Source: Streptomyces sp. SID8352 (GTDB lineage: Bacteria > Actinomycetota > Actinomycetes > Streptomycetales > Streptomycetaceae). From it: a stretch of DNA of 64,000 bases. The DNA lies in NCBI RefSeq assembly GCF_009862265.1, contig NZ_WWGX01000022.1, positions 281,551-345,550 of the forward strand, in the 5' to 3' direction. A model generated the notes under the pieces. That model was not told the origin of the DNA. It saw nothing but the letters and a program-made list of their open reading frames with translations, and ran no database searches. Shown here piece by piece: positions 46,475-56,234 of the stretch. The translations under genes were made by a program, and so were the position numbers. How positions within the stretch are numbered: the first letter of the stretch is position 1; each line of letters opens with the position of its first letter.

Positions 46475-47199
46475 TAGGACAGCGCGACACCGTGAACGGC
46501 GCGCACTTCGGCTTCACCGACAGGTGGGGCGGGGTGAGCGCCGTTCCGTACGAGGAGCTGAACCTCGGCGGTGCCGTCGGGGACGATCCCGCCGCCGTCA
46601 CGGCCAACCGGGACCGCGCCGCGCGGTCGCTGGGGCTGGACCCCGTCCGGGTGGTCTGGATGCACCAGGTGCACGGGGCCGACACCGTCGTGGTCGACGC
46701 GCCCTGGGGGGACCACCCGGTCCCGCCCGCCGACGCCGTCGTCACCGCCGAGCGGGGCCTCGCCCTCGCCGTGCTCACCGCCGACTGCGTGCCCGTCCTG
46801 CTGGCGGACCCGGTGGCCGGTGTCGCCGCCGCGGCGCACGCCGGGCGGCCCGGTCTGGCCGCCGGGGTGGTCCCGGCCGCCGTGCGGGCCATGACGGAGC
46901 TGGGCGCCGACCCCGCCCGCATCGTCGCGCGGACCGGACCCGCGGTGTGCGGGAGGTGCTATGAGGTGCCGGAGGAGATGCGCGCCGAGGTGTCCGCCGT
47001 CGAGCCGGCGGCGTACGCCGAGACGGGCCGGGGCACTCCGGCGCTCGACGTGGGCGCCGGAGTGCACGCACAGCTCGCGCGCCTGGGGGTGGGTGACCGG
47101 TCCCGTTCACCGGTGTGCACCCTGGAGTCGCAGGACCACTTCTCGTACCGCCGCGACCGCGCCACCGGGCGCCTCGCGGGCTATGTATGGCTGGACTGA
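46471..47199 (+). CDS. pgeF: PgeF/YfiH laccase-domain protein
   Basis: A 242-residue protein of the YfiH/DUF152 family. E. coli YfiH edits misincorporated L-serine from peptidoglycan precursors; homologues act on purine nucleosides. Motifs are [14 protein letters not shown], the metal-ligand region [25 protein letters not shown] and [11 protein letters not shown]. The GTG at 46471 overlaps the ftsZ stop (GTGA), so it is translated with ftsZ. Location inside the dcw cluster fits the peptidoglycan-editing role. Confidence 0.9.
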   Translation: MIGQRDTVNGAHFGFTDRWGGVSAVPYEELNLGGAVGDDPAAVTANRDRAARSLGLDPVRVVWMHQVHGADTVVVDAPWGDHPVPPADAVVTAERGLALAVLTADCVPVLLADPVAGVAAAAHAGRPGLAAGVVPAAVRAMTELGADPARIVARTGPAVCGRCYEVPEEMRAEVSAVEPAAYAETGRGTPALDVGAGVHAQLARLGVGDRSRSPVCTLESQDHFSYRRDRATGRLAGYVWLD

Positions 47200-47205
47200 T
47201 GGGGC

Positions 47206-47925
47206 ATGACGGACCGTAGGGATGAAATCGCCGCGAACCTGGCGAAGGTGGAGGAGCGGATCGCCGCCGCGTGTGCGGCGGCGGGCCGTCACCGTGACGA
47301 GGTGACCCTGATCGTGGTCACCAAGACCTATCCGGCGGACGACGTCCGCCGCCTCGCCTCGCTCGGTGTGCGGCACGTCGCGGAGAACCGCGACCAGGAC
47401 GCGGCGCCCAAGGCCGCCGCCTGTTCGGATCTGCCGCTTTCCTGGCACTTCGTCGGACAGCTCCAGACCAACAAGGTGCGTTCGGTGGTCGGTTATGCCG
47501 ATGTCGTGCAGTCCGTCGACCGGGCGCGCCTCGTCACGGCGCTGTCCAAGGAGGCGGAGCGGGCCGGCCGGGAGGTGGGGTGTCTCCTCCAGGTGGCCCT
47601 CGACGCCGGGGAGGGCGGCCGCGGCGAGCGCGGCGGTGTCGCCCCCGGCGGGGTCGGGGAGTTGGCCGCCCGCGTCGCCGACGCGCCCGGGCTGCGGCTG
47701 GACGGGCTGATGACCGTCGCGCCGCTCACGGGGGAGTACGCGGGGCGTCAACAGGCCGCCTTCGAACGTCTCATGGATGTGTCGGCCGGCCTGCGCCGCG
47801 ACCATCCGGCTGCCACCATGGTCTCCGCCGGGATGAGCGCGGACCTCGAACAGGCCGTGGCCGCCGGGGCGACACATGTACGCGTCGGCACCGCGGTACT
47901 CGGAGTCCGCCCCGTGCTCCGGTAA
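47206..47925 (+). CDS. YggS-family PLP-binding protein (PLPBP)
   Basis: A 239-residue TIM-barrel protein that binds pyridoxal phosphate and keeps vitamin B6 pools balanced; no catalysis is established. The PLP lysine lies in LIVVTKTYPADDVR, with HVAENRDQDAA, WHFVGQLQTNK, VQSVDRARL, GLMTVAPL and MVSAGMSADLEQAV further on. All are family-typical, although the usual GENYVQE is here AENRDQD. The ATG starts six bases after the pgeF stop. Confidence 0.93.
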   Translation: MTDRRDEIAANLAKVEERIAAACAAAGRHRDEVTLIVVTKTYPADDVRRLASLGVRHVAENRDQDAAPKAAACSDLPLSWHFVGQLQTNKVRSVVGYADVVQSVDRARLVTALSKEAERAGREVGCLLQVALDAGEGGRGERGGVAPGGVGELAARVADAPGLRLDGLMTVAPLTGEYAGRQQAAFERLMDVSAGLRRDHPAATMVSAGMSADLEQAVAAGATHVRVGTAVLGVRPVLR

Positions 47926-48054
47926 CGTCGCCAAGAAGTCGGACCACAGTAGAAAATATGGTCATTACCGTCGAGAGGCGGACGCAACGACCTCGTGGAT
48001 GGCAGGCACTTGGCAGTCGTCAGCCGATCCACCACAGAGCGGAGGACTCAGAGA

Positions 48055-48696
48055 ATGGCCGGCGCGATGCGCAAGATGGCGGTCTACCTCGGCCTCGTGG
48101 AGGACGATGGTTACGACGGCCGGGGGTTCGACCCCGACGACGACTTCGAACCCGAACTGGACCCGGAGCCCGAGCGGGACCACCGCCGGCACGAACCGGC
48201 ACACCAGCCTCATGGTTCACATCAGCCGCAAAGGGAAGAAGAGGTACGAGTCGTACAGCCGCCCGCCCAGCGAGAGCCGGTGCCCCGATCCGCTTCGCTC
48301 GCCGCTGAATCGGGCCGCCCCGCGCGGATCGCGCCCGTGGCGTCCATCACACAAGAACGCGCAAGCCTGGAAAAGAGCGCACCGGTCATCATGCCCAAGG
48401 TCGTGTCGGAACGAGAGCCGTACCGGATCACCACGCTTCACCCGCGGACCTACAACGAGGCCCGTACCATCGGGGAACACTTCCGTGAGGGCACTCCGGT
48501 GATCATGAATCTCACTGAGATGGATGACACAGATGCGAAGCGACTTGTCGACTTTGCCGCCGGTCTGGTGTTTGGTCTTCACGGCAGTATCGAGCGGGTG
48601 ACGCAGAAGGTGTTCCTGTTGTCGCCTGCTAACGTCGATGTCACGGCGGAGGACAAGGCCCGTATCGCAGAGGGCGGGTTCTTCAACCAGAGCTGA
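48055..48696 (+). CDS. sepF: SepF, FtsZ membrane anchor
   Basis: Cytosolic protein that tethers FtsZ to the membrane in organisms without FtsA. The 213-residue protein begins [14 protein letters not shown], the amphipathic membrane-targeting helix. An acidic then Arg/Pro-rich linker of about 100 residues follows. It ends with the SepF domain (about 120-213: [52 protein letters not shown]). GGAGGA fixes the ATG at 48055. The 129-bp gap before it contains an AT-rich patch (47950-47970) that may hold a promoter. Confidence 0.95.
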   Translation: MAGAMRKMAVYLGLVEDDGYDGRGFDPDDDFEPELDPEPERDHRRHEPAHQPHGSHQPQREEEVRVVQPPAQREPVPRSASLAAESGRPARIAPVASITQERASLEKSAPVIMPKVVSEREPYRITTLHPRTYNEARTIGEHFREGTPVIMNLTEMDDTDAKRLVDFAAGLVFGLHGSIERVTQKVFLLSPANVDVTAEDKARIAEGGFFNQS

Positions 48697-48767
48697 GACG
48701 CACCACCGGTGGGCAGCGGATCCGGAGCGGATCCGAGAGTTGGAACAGGGGAGAGGGAAGCACAGGG

Positions 48768-49052
48768 ATGAGCGTGTTCCTGGATGTCGTCTACATCGCG
48801 TTGATGTGCTTCCTCATCGTGCTCATCTTCCGGTTGGTCATGGACTACGTCTTCCAGTTCGCCCGCTCGTGGCAACCCGGCAAGGCGATGGTGGTCGTTC
48901 TGGAGGCCACCTACACTGTCACCGATCCACCGCTGAAGCTCCTGCGGCGGTTCATTCCGCCGCTGCGTCTCGGAGGCGTGGCGCTCGACCTGTCCTTCTT
49001 CGTACTGATGATCATCGTCTACATCCTGATCTCGATCGTGAGCCGGCTGTGA
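48768..49052 (+). CDS. YggT-family membrane protein
   Basis: A 94-residue membrane protein with two hydrophobic helices (about 2-24 and 70-92) flanking the conserved RLVMDYVFQFARSW...LEATYTVTDPPLKLLRRFIPPLRLGGVALDLSF region, here shown in parts. YggT is conserved between sepF and divIVA in Gram-positive dcw clusters. Its biochemical role is unsettled. The ATG at 48768 follows purine-rich GGGAGAGGGAAG. Confidence 0.92.
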   Translation: MSVFLDVVYIALMCFLIVLIFRLVMDYVFQFARSWQPGKAMVVVLEATYTVTDPPLKLLRRFIPPLRLGGVALDLSFFVLMIIVYILISIVSRL

Positions 49053-49107
49053 GCGATGACAGAGACACGGGCTTGCCGAATGCCGACGACTACGTTGAGG
49101 TGAAGAG

Positions 49108-50280
49108 ATGCCGTTGACTCCCGAGGACGTACGGAACAAGCAGTTCACGACCGTCCGCCTTCGTGAAGGCTATGACGAGGACGAGGTCGATGCCTTCCTC
49201 GACGAGGTCGAGGCCGAACTGACGCGCCTGCTGCGCGAGAACGAGGACCTGCGCGCCAAACTGGCCGCCGCCACGCGCGCGGCCGCCCAGAACCAGCAGA
49301 ACATGCGCAAGCCCCCGGAACCGCCGCAGGACCAGCAGCATCCCCAGCAGGGAATGCCGCCGCAGGGCATGCGGGGTCCCGGCGCTCCGGTGCCCGCCGG
49401 CATATCGGGCCCGCCGCAGCAGCAGATGGGTGGCCCCATGGGTGGTCCGCCCCAGCTGCCGAGCGGTGCTCCGCAACTGCCCGCCGGACCCGGCGGTCAG
49501 GGCGGTCCGCAGGGCCCCGGTCCCATGGGCCAGGGTCCCGGACCGATGGGACAGGGTCCCGGTCCCATGGGCCAGGTCCCCGGTCCGATGCAGGGTCAGA
49601 TGGGTCCCGGCCCGATGGGCGGCCCCATGGGCGGCCCGCAGGGTCCCGGCGGCCCCGGCATGCCCGGTCCGCAGGCCCCCGGCGGCGACAGCGCCGCCCG
49701 GGTGCTCTCGCTCGCCCAGCAGACCGCCGACCAGGCGATCGCGGAGGCCCGTTCCGAGGCCAACAAGATTGTCGGCGAGGCGCGTTCGCGGGCCGAGGGT
49801 CTGGAGCGGGACGCCCGTGCCAAGGCGGACGCCCTGGAGCGGGACGCCCAGGAGAAGCACCGTGTCGCGATGGGCTCGCTGGAGTCCGCCCGCGCCACGC
49901 TGGAGCGCAAGGTCGAGGACCTGCGCGGCTTCGAGCGGGAGTACCGCACCCGGCTGAAGTCCTACCTGGAGTCGCAGCTCCGTCAGCTGGAGACCCAGGC
50001 GGACGACTCGCTGGCCCCGCCGCGCACGCCGGCCGCCGCGTCGCTGCCGCCGTCCCCGACGCCCTCGATGGCGCCGGCCGGCGCCGGTGCCCCGTCGTAC
50101 GGCGGCGGTCAGTCGATGGGCGCGGGCCCCGGCCCGTCCGCTCCGTCCTACGGCGGCCAGCAGCAGATGTCGCCCGCGATGACCCAGCCGATGGCGCCGG
50201 TGCGTCCGCAGGGTCCGTCCCCGATGGGGCAGGCGCCCTCGCCGATGCGCGGGTTCCTGATCGACGAGGACGACAACTGA
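49108..50280 (+). CDS. divIVA: DivIVA polar growth protein
   Basis: Coiled-coil scaffold at hyphal tips, essential for polar growth in Streptomyces. Its N-terminal domain (about 1-55, [19 protein letters not shown] and [18 protein letters not shown]) binds curved membrane. A ~130-residue linker rich in Gly, Pro, Met and Gln follows, with repeats of GQGPGPM. A long coiled coil (about 190-300) and a Pro/Gly-rich tail complete it. At 390 residues it matches streptomycete DivIVA and is much longer than in Bacillus. The last gene of the rightward dcw run, followed by a 27-bp-stem terminator. Confidence 0.96.
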   Translation: MPLTPEDVRNKQFTTVRLREGYDEDEVDAFLDEVEAELTRLLRENEDLRAKLAAATRAAAQNQQNMRKPPEPPQDQQHPQQGMPPQGMRGPGAPVPAGISGPPQQQMGGPMGGPPQLPSGAPQLPAGPGGQGGPQGPGPMGQGPGPMGQGPGPMGQVPGPMQGQMGPGPMGGPMGGPQGPGGPGMPGPQAPGGDSAARVLSLAQQTADQAIAEARSEANKIVGEARSRAEGLERDARAKADALERDAQEKHRVAMGSLESARATLERKVEDLRGFEREYRTRLKSYLESQLRQLETQADDSLAPPRTPAAASLPPSPTPSMAPAGAGAPSYGGGQSMGAGPGPSAPSYGGQQQMSPAMTQPMAPVRPQGPSPMGQAPSPMRGFLIDEDDN

Positions 50281-50318
50281 GCCGGTGCGCGGGCGCCGTC
50301 AGGACGGCGTAGCGCACG

Positions 50319-50377
50319 GCACGACACAGGGGCGGGCCCCGGGTGTTCACCACCCGGGGCCCGCCCCTGTGTCGTGC
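50319..50377. terminator. Very strong bidirectional terminator after divIVA
   Basis: A perfect 27-bp inverted repeat (arms 50319-50345 and 50351-50377) around a 5-base loop lies 38 bp after divIVA. It is symmetrical, so it could stop transcription from both sides. Confidence 0.9.
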
Positions 50378-50595
50378 GCGCTCGTGGTGGGAGCCCCCGG
50401 GCGGTCCCCGCCGCGCGGTGCGCCCCGCCGTGCCCCGCGAGTCCGGTCGGGCCCGGCCCCTGGCCTCGCCCCGGGCGCCGGCTGACGCCCGCACGGCGCG
50501 GCCCCGGCAGGAGGAACGGGAGGGCGAGGACGAGGGGAACGGACCCGTGCCGCGCGGCGGCCCCGTCCGTCCCCTTCGTCCCCGCCCTCGCCCGC

Positions 50596-50654
50596 CCGCC
50601 GACGCCCGGTGGGCCGCTCCCGCTGCCGGGAGGGCGTCCACCGGGCGTCGGCGG
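50596..50654 (-). terminator. Terminator of ileS
   Basis: A perfect 17-bp inverted repeat (50596-50612 / 50638-50654, core CCGACGCCCGGTGG) whose loop contains a second small stem (CTCCCG/CGGGAG) lies nine bases downstream of the ileS stop. The 218 bp between this and the divIVA terminator hold no gene I can see. Confidence 0.75.
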
Positions 50655-50662
50655 AACCGCCG

Positions 50663-53600
50663 TTACCGCTTGCGGAGACGGAAGGTCAGCGTCAGCGGCC
50701 CGTCGGTGAACGGCTCCCCGTACGCGTCGTCCGCCTCGCCCCGGGCGAAGTCCGTGGCGAGCACCTCGTCCGCGATCAGCCCGGCGTGTTCGGTCAGGGC
50801 CGAGGCGACCGCCGGGTCCGTGGCCGTCCAGCGCAGGGCGATCCGGTCCGCCACGTCGAGGCCGCTGTTCTTGCGGGCCTCCTGGATCAGGCGGATGGCG
50901 TCCCGGGCGAGACCCGCGCGGCGCAGCTCCTCGGTGATCTCCAGGTCGAGGGCGACGGTGAGGCCCGCGTCGGAGGCGACCGACCAGCCCTCGCGGGGCG
51001 TCTCGGTGACGATGACCTCCTCGGGGGCGAGGGCGACCGTCTCGCCGTCCACCTCCACCGAGGCGGTGCCTTCGCGCAGGGCGAGTGAGAGGGCGGCGGC
51101 GTCCGCGGCGGCGACCTCCCTGGCGACGTCCTGGACGCGCTTGCCGAACCGCTTGCCCAGGGCGCGGAAGTTGGCCTTGGCCGTGGTGTCGACCAGGGAG
51201 CCGCCGACCTCGCTCAGCGAGGCGAGGGACTCCACGTTCAGCTCCTCGGTGATCTGCGCGCGCAGCTCCGGGGAGAGCCCGTCGAAGCCGGGGGCCCCGA
51301 TCAGGGCGCGGCGCAGCGGCTGGCGGGTCTTGACGCCGGACTCGGCGCGGGTGGCGCGGCCCAGCTCGACCAGCCGGCGCACCAGCACCATGTGCCGGGA
51401 CAGTTCGGGGTCGACGGCGTCCGGGTCGGCCTCGGGCCAGGAGGACAGGTGGACCGACTCCGGGGCGCCCGGGGTGACCGGCACGACCAGGTCCTGCCAG
51501 ACCCGCTCGGTGATGAACGGGGTGAGCGGGGCCATCAGCCGGGTCACGGTCTCGACCACGTCGTGCAGGGTGCGCAGGGCCGCCCTGTCGCCCTGCCAGA
51601 AGCGGCGGCGGGAGCGGCGAACGTACCAGTTGGAGAGGTCGTCGACGAAGGCGGAGAGCAGCTTCCCGGCGCGCTGGGTGTCGTACGCGTCGAGCGCCCG
51701 GGTGACCTGTTCGGTCAGGGCGTGCAGTTCGGAGAGGAGCCAGCGGTCGAGGACCGTGCGGTCGGCGGGCGCCGGGTCGGCCTCGCCGGGTGCCCAGCCG
51801 GAGGTGCGGGCGTAGAGGGCCTGGAAGGCGACCGTGTTCCAGTAGGTGAGGAGGGTCTTGCGGACCACCTCCTGGATGGTGCCGTGGCCGACCCGGCGGG
51901 CCGCCCACGGCGAGCCGCCGGCCGCCATGAACCAGCGCACCGCGTCGGCGCCGTGCTGGTCCATCAGCGGGATCGGCTGGAGGATGTTGCCCAGGTGCTT
52001 GGACATCTTGCGGCCGTCCTCGGCGAGGATGTGGCCGAGGCAGACCACGTTCTCGTACGAGGAGCGGTCGAAGACCAGGGTGCCGACCGCCATCAGCGTG
52101 TAGAACCAGCCGCGGGTCTGGTCGATGGCCTCGCTGATGAACTGCGCCGGGTAGCGGGACTCGAAGAGTTCCTTGTTCCGGTACGGGTAGCCCCACTGCG
52201 CGAACGGCATGGAACCCGAGTCGTACCAGGCGTCGATGACCTCCGGCACCCGGGTGGACGTCCTGCCGCAGCCCTCCTCGGGGCAGGCGAAGGTGACCGC
52301 GTCGATGTACGGGCGGTGCGGGTCGAGGGAGGACTGGTCGGTCCCCGTCAGCCCGGTCAGCTCCGCGCGGGAGCCGACGGCGGTGAGGTGGCCCTCCTCG
52401 CAGCGCCAGATCGGCAGCGGGGTGCCCCAGTAGCGGTTGCGGGAGAGCGCCCAGTCGATGTTGTTGGTCAGCCAGTCGCCGTAGCGGCCGTGCTTGACGG
52501 AGTCGGGGAACCAGTTGGTCCGCTCGTTCTCCTGGAGCAGGCGGTCCTTGACGGCGGTGGTGCGGATGTACCAGGACGGCTGCGCGTAGTAGAGCAGCGC
52601 GGTGTGGCAGCGCCAGCAGTGCGGGTAGCTGTGCTCGTAGGCGATGTGGCGGAAGAGCAGGCCCCGGGCGTTCAGGTCCTCGGTCAGCCGCTCGTCGGCC
52701 TTCTTGAAGAAGACGCCGCCGACCAGCGGGACGTCCTCCTCGAAGGTGCCGTCCGGGCGCACCGGGTTGACGACGGGCAGCCCGTAGGCGCGGCACACCT
52801 TGAGGTCGTCCTCACCGAAGGCGGGGGACTGGTGGACCAGACCCGTGCCGTCCTCGGTCGTCACGTACTCGGCGTTCACCACGTAGTGCGCGGGCTCGGG
52901 GAACTCGACCAGCTCGAAGGGGCGCCGGTAGGTCCAGCGCTCCATCTCGGTGCCGGTGAAAGTCTGCCCGGTTGTCTCCCAGCCCTCGCCGAGGGCCTTG
53001 GCGACCAGCGGCTCGGCGACGACGACCCGCTCCCGGCCGTCGGTGGCGACGACGTAGGTGACCTCGGGGTGGGCGGCGACGGCGGTGTTGGAGACCAGGG
53101 TCCAGGGGGTGGTCGTCCACACCAGGAGGGCGGCCTCGCCGGCCAGCGGGCCGGAGGTGAGCGGGAAGCGCACGTAGACGGAGGGGTCGACGACCGTCTC
53201 GTAGCCCTGGGCCAGCTCGTGGTCGGACAGCCCGGTGCCGCAGCGGGGGCACCAGGGGGCGACGCGGTGGTCCTGGACCAGCAGGCCCTTGCCGAAGATC
53301 TCCTTCAGCGACCACCAGACGGAGTCGACGTACTCCGGGTCCATGGTCCGGTAGGCGTCGTCGAGGTCGACCCAGTAGCCCATGCGGGTGGTCAGCTCGG
53401 CGAAGGCGTCCGTGTGCCGGGTCACCGACTCGCGGCACTTGGCGTTGAACTCCGCGATGCCGTACGCCTCGATGTCCTGCTTGCCGTTGAAGCCCAGCTC
53501 CTTCTCGACCGCCAGCTCCACCGGGAGGCCGTGGCAGTCCCAGCCGGCCTTGCGGCCCACGTGGTAGCCGCGCATGGTGCGGAAGCGGGGGAAGACGTCC

Positions 53601-53809
53601 TTGAAGACGCGGGCCTCGATGTGGTGGGCGCCCGGCATGCCGTTGGCGGTGGGCGGACCCTCGTAGAAGACCCACTCGGGGCGGCCCGCGGACTGCTCCA
53701 GGCTCTTGGCGAAGATCTTCTGCTCGCGCCAGAAGTCGAGCACCGCGTGTTCGAGCGCGGGCAGGTCGACCTGGGCGGGCACCTGTCGGTACTGGGGCTG
53801 CGTGTTCAA
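50663..53809 (-). CDS. ileS: Isoleucyl-tRNA synthetase
   Basis: Charges tRNA-Ile and edits valine. The 1048-residue class Ia synthetase has a diverged first signature (PGAHHIEARVFKD in place of HIGH), WDCHGLPVELAVEKELG, the editing-domain WTTTPWTL, a zinc site CPRCGTG, DQTRGWFYTL and the second signature KMSKHLGN, a KMSKS variant. Length and motifs match the actinobacterial/eukaryote-like type. TTG at 53809 is taken as the start: GAGGAAG lies eight bases upstream and the downstream sequence is conserved from the next residues. The upstream frame lies in the T-box leader. Controlled by that T-box; converges on divIVA. Confidence 0.95.
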   Translation of the reverse strand: MNTQPQYRQVPAQVDLPALEHAVLDFWREQKIFAKSLEQSAGRPEWVFYEGPPTANGMPGAHHIEARVFKDVFPRFRTMRGYHVGRKAGWDCHGLPVELAVEKELGFNGKQDIEAYGIAEFNAKCRESVTRHTDAFAELTTRMGYWVDLDDAYRTMDPEYVDSVWWSLKEIFGKGLLVQDHRVAPWCPRCGTGLSDHELAQGYETVVDPSVYVRFPLTSGPLAGEAALLVWTTTPWTLVSNTAVAAHPEVTYVVATDGRERVVVAEPLVAKALGEGWETTGQTFTGTEMERWTYRRPFELVEFPEPAHYVVNAEYVTTEDGTGLVHQSPAFGEDDLKVCRAYGLPVVNPVRPDGTFEEDVPLVGGVFFKKADERLTEDLNARGLLFRHIAYEHSYPHCWRCHTALLYYAQPSWYIRTTAVKDRLLQENERTNWFPDSVKHGRYGDWLTNNIDWALSRNRYWGTPLPIWRCEEGHLTAVGSRAELTGLTGTDQSSLDPHRPYIDAVTFACPEEGCGRTSTRVPEVIDAWYDSGSMPFAQWGYPYRNKELFESRYPAQFISEAIDQTRGWFYTLMAVGTLVFDRSSYENVVCLGHILAEDGRKMSKHLGNILQPIPLMDQHGADAVRWFMAAGGSPWAARRVGHGTIQEVVRKTLLTYWNTVAFQALYARTSGWAPGEADPAPADRTVLDRWLLSELHALTEQVTRALDAYDTQRAGKLLSAFVDDLSNWYVRRSRRRFWQGDRAALRTLHDVVETVTRLMAPLTPFITERVWQDLVVPVTPGAPESVHLSSWPEADPDAVDPELSRHMVLVRRLVELGRATRAESGVKTRQPLRRALIGAPGFDGLSPELRAQITEELNVESLASLSEVGGSLVDTTAKANFRALGKRFGKRVQDVAREVAAADAAALSLALREGTASVEVDGETVALAPEEVIVTETPREGWSVASDAGLTVALDLEITEELRRAGLARDAIRLIQEARKNSGLDVADRIALRWTATDPAVASALTEHAGLIADEVLATDFARGEADDAYGEPFTDGPLTLTFRLRKR

Positions 53810-53812
53810 CGG

Positions 53813-54070
53813 GCTTCCTCCGGCGGACGTGCTGCCTTCCGTCGGAGGGACGAGAGCCGTAAGGCTACGGACGCCGCACTGTGCGGCGCGCTCCCGCGGT
53901 ACCACCCTCCTTGGCCCCCCGGTGCGTCGTGTGCTCCGGTGAGCCCCCTCATTGGGGTCGCGATGCCGGTTCTACTCGCCCGGCTGCTGGTCCGGGCTTT
54001 CCTCCGGCGGCTCCGGGGTGATCTTCACGTCGCGCTGGCCCCCGGGCTTCCACCGTCCCCGGGTCGCTGC
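53813..54070 (-). promoter_or_regulatory. ileS T-box riboswitch (translational type)
   Basis: The minus strand carries the hallmark T-box AGGGTGGTACCGCGGG (53893-53908). A candidate isoleucine specifier ATC sits at 54020-54022 in GAAGATCACC within a short stem-loop region. Downstream, CCCTCC (53844-53849) can pair either with the ileS Shine-Dalgarno GGAGG (53817-53822) or with the T-box GGAGGG (53905-53910). That is the switch of translation-controlling T-boxes described for actinobacterial ileS, which have very short stem I. There is no terminator hairpin with a U tract. The 5' end of the element is approximate. Confidence 0.88.
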
Positions 54071-54467
54071 GGACCGCGTACGCCGCTACTCGTCCCCATC
54101 CACGCTTTTCGCTCCGCCCAGTGTACGGCGCCGCGCGGACGGCGGCCGACCGAGTTTCCCCGGCCCCGCCCGGCCGCGGAGCGGGTGCGGGGGCCGGGCG
54201 GGGGAGAGCGGGTGACCGGGCGCGGGCGGGGCGCGCGGGACGGGCCGGGGTGACCCGAATGGCGCGGCCGGGCGTCCGGGGCGGTGCGGGGGCGCGCGCC
54301 GGCGGCATACCCGGCCGGGAGCTGGGCACAACGCAGGCAGGTCCGCCGCGCGGCGGTCCCGGGGCGGGCGATGCGGGCGGCGTGCCCCGTTGCCGAGGGG
54401 CCCGGGTCGATTTATCGTCCCAGCACGATTCGCGCGCAAGATCACCCAGGGTGAAGGGGCCGCGGCC

Positions 54468-55208
54468 ATGGTGGCGAAGAGCACGCACGGAGCGGCGGAG
54501 GAGCCCCCGGCCGGGAGCGGTCCGCAGGAGGGCGGGACGGCCGCCGGAGGTGTCCCGGCCGGGGAGGCGCGGGCCGGGAAGCGGGCCGCGCGGAGGACGG
54601 CCGGGAAGGGCGGCGCCGAGGGCACCGCGCCACGGGGGGCGTCGAAGAAGAGCACGGCCAAGAGGACCGCGGCCGGGAAGTCCGCGGCCGAGAAGGCGGG
54701 TGCGGCCGAGGCCGCCGAGCAGACGGGAGCCACGACGGTGGTTGCGAAGAAGACCCCTGGCACGGCCACGGCGGACAAGGCCGCCGTTCCCCAGGCACGC
54801 GGCGCCGAGGCCGGGGAGCTGGCCGTGCGCCCCGGCGAGGACCCCTGGACGGCGGAGGAGGCGGAGGCGGCCCGCGCGGAGCTCCAGTCGGAGGCGGAGC
54901 GGCTGCGCACCGAGATCGCCTCCTCCGAGCGCTCGCTCCAGGGCATGATGCGCGACTCCGGCGACGGTGCCGGGGACGACGAGGCGGACACCGGCAGCAA
55001 GAACATCACCCGCGAGCACGAACTGGCGCTGGCCGCCAACGCCCGCGAGATGCTCATCCAGACCGAGCGGGCCCTGGAGCGCCTCGACGCCGGCACCTAC
55101 GGCCTGTGCGAGAACTGCGGCAAGCCCATCGGGAAGGCCAGGATGCAGGCCTTCCCGCGGGCCACCCTGTGCGTGGAGTGCAAGCAGAAGCAGGAGCGGC
55201 GGTACTGA
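54468..55208 (+). CDS. TraR/DksA-type C4 zinc-finger protein with Lys/Ala-rich N-terminal extension
   Basis: A 246-residue protein. The C-terminal ~110 residues form the TraR/DksA family: a helical pair ([21 protein letters not shown]), [32 protein letters not shown] and a four-Cys zinc finger [10 protein letters not shown]...LCVECKQKQ. Such proteins enter the RNA polymerase secondary channel. Whether this one does is unknown. The first ~120 residues are Ala/Lys/Gly/Thr-rich, histone H1-like and probably disordered and nucleic-acid-binding. GAAGGGG precedes the ATG at 54468. lspA follows 88 bp downstream. Confidence 0.87.
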   Translation: MVAKSTHGAAEEPPAGSGPQEGGTAAGGVPAGEARAGKRAARRTAGKGGAEGTAPRGASKKSTAKRTAAGKSAAEKAGAAEAAEQTGATTVVAKKTPGTATADKAAVPQARGAEAGELAVRPGEDPWTAEEAEAARAELQSEAERLRTEIASSERSLQGMMRDSGDGAGDDEADTGSKNITREHELALAANAREMLIQTERALERLDAGTYGLCENCGKPIGKARMQAFPRATLCVECKQKQERRY

Positions 55209-55296
55209 GCCGCGCCCCGGGCGTCCCGAGCAGGGGGGACGCGCGGGGCGTGCCGTACCCTCGTCCTCAGTCAGGTACCTAGGTCGAGGGACTCAC

Positions 55297-56022
55297 GTGG
55301 CAGAGGCGGAGCGCATCATCGGTACGCCGGAGACTCCGGACGCGGCGGGGGACGGGCGCGCGGAGAGCGAACGGACGGGCGACGGCGGCCCGCGGCCCGC
55401 GGCCGGCCGGACGGTGCCGCCCGCCGCGCCGGAGGCCGGTCACCCGGAGGCCGGTCACCCGGAGCCGGCGGCCGGCGAGTCCGCCCCCGGGCCGGACGCC
55501 CCGGCGGAGGGGGCGGCCACCGCTCCGGCGGCGCGGGGCAAGCGGCGGATCGCGGTGCTGTTCACCATCGCCCTGGTCGCCTATCTGATCGACCTGAGCA
55601 GCAAGATGCTCGTGGTCGCCCGGCTGGAGCACCACGAGCCGATCGAGATCATCGGCGAGTGGCTGCGCTTCGAGGCGATCCGCAACGCGGGCGCCGCCTT
55701 CGGCTTCGGCGAGGCCTTCACCGTGATCTTCACGGTGATCGCCGCCGCCGTGATCGTCGTCATCGCCCGGCTGGCCCGCAAGCTGTACAGCCTGCCCTGG
55801 GCGATCGCGCTCGGCCTGCTGCTCGGCGGCGCGCTGGGCAACCTGACCGACAGGATCTTCCGCTCGCCGGGCGTCTTCGAGGGCGCCGTCGTCGACTTCA
55901 TCGCGCCGAAGCACTTCGCCGTGTTCAACCTCGCGGACTCCGCGATCGTCTGCGGCGGCATCCTGATCGTGCTGCTCTCCTTCCGGGGGCTGGACCCGGA
56001 CGGGACCGTCCACAAGGACTGA
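55297..56022 (+). CDS. lspA: Lipoprotein signal peptidase II
   Basis: Membrane aspartic protease cleaving prolipoprotein signal peptides. The fold covers about residues 75-235 with four helices. The catalytic aspartates lie in GNLTDRIFR and [12 protein letters not shown], and [11 protein letters not shown] is also typical. The ~75-residue N-terminal extension is Ala/Glu/Pro/Gly-rich and disordered, including tandem EAGHP units from a 15-bp repeat, so the protein is 241 residues rather than ~165. GAGGG precedes the GTG at 55297. The rluD-like gene starts 212 bp on, a common arrangement (lspA-rluD) in bacteria. Confidence 0.95.
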   Translation: MAEAERIIGTPETPDAAGDGRAESERTGDGGPRPAAGRTVPPAAPEAGHPEAGHPEPAAGESAPGPDAPAEGAATAPAARGKRRIAVLFTIALVAYLIDLSSKMLVVARLEHHEPIEIIGEWLRFEAIRNAGAAFGFGEAFTVIFTVIAAAVIVVIARLARKLYSLPWAIALGLLLGGALGNLTDRIFRSPGVFEGAVVDFIAPKHFAVFNLADSAIVCGGILIVLLSFRGLDPDGTVHKD

Positions 56023-56234
56023 GCCCGCGCGGGCGCCCGCCGGGCCCCGCCGGGCCCCGCCGCCCCGCGTCCCGCCCGGACCGCCCCGCGTCCCGCCCCG
56101 GACCGCGCCCGCGCCCCCGGTGGCCCCGGCCGGGACCTCCCGGGGCCGCCCCGCGGGGTCCTGCCAGGTCGGGGCCGGTCGGCCCGGCCGGGAGCGCGTG
56201 CGGGCCCGGGGAGCGCGTCCGGCATACTCGACGG

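Noticed and set aside
49060..49107. WhiA-controlled divIVA promoter based on a single GACAC
   Set aside because: One five-base motif and no properly spaced -35/-10 pair; not enough evidence.
50148..52796. 882-codon minus-strand frame overlapping ileS and divIVA
   Set aside because: Out-of-frame shadow of ileS that also crosses two terminators.
51392..54253. 953-codon plus-strand frame antisense to ileS
   Set aside because: Codon composition is that of an antisense frame, and it crosses the T-box leader.
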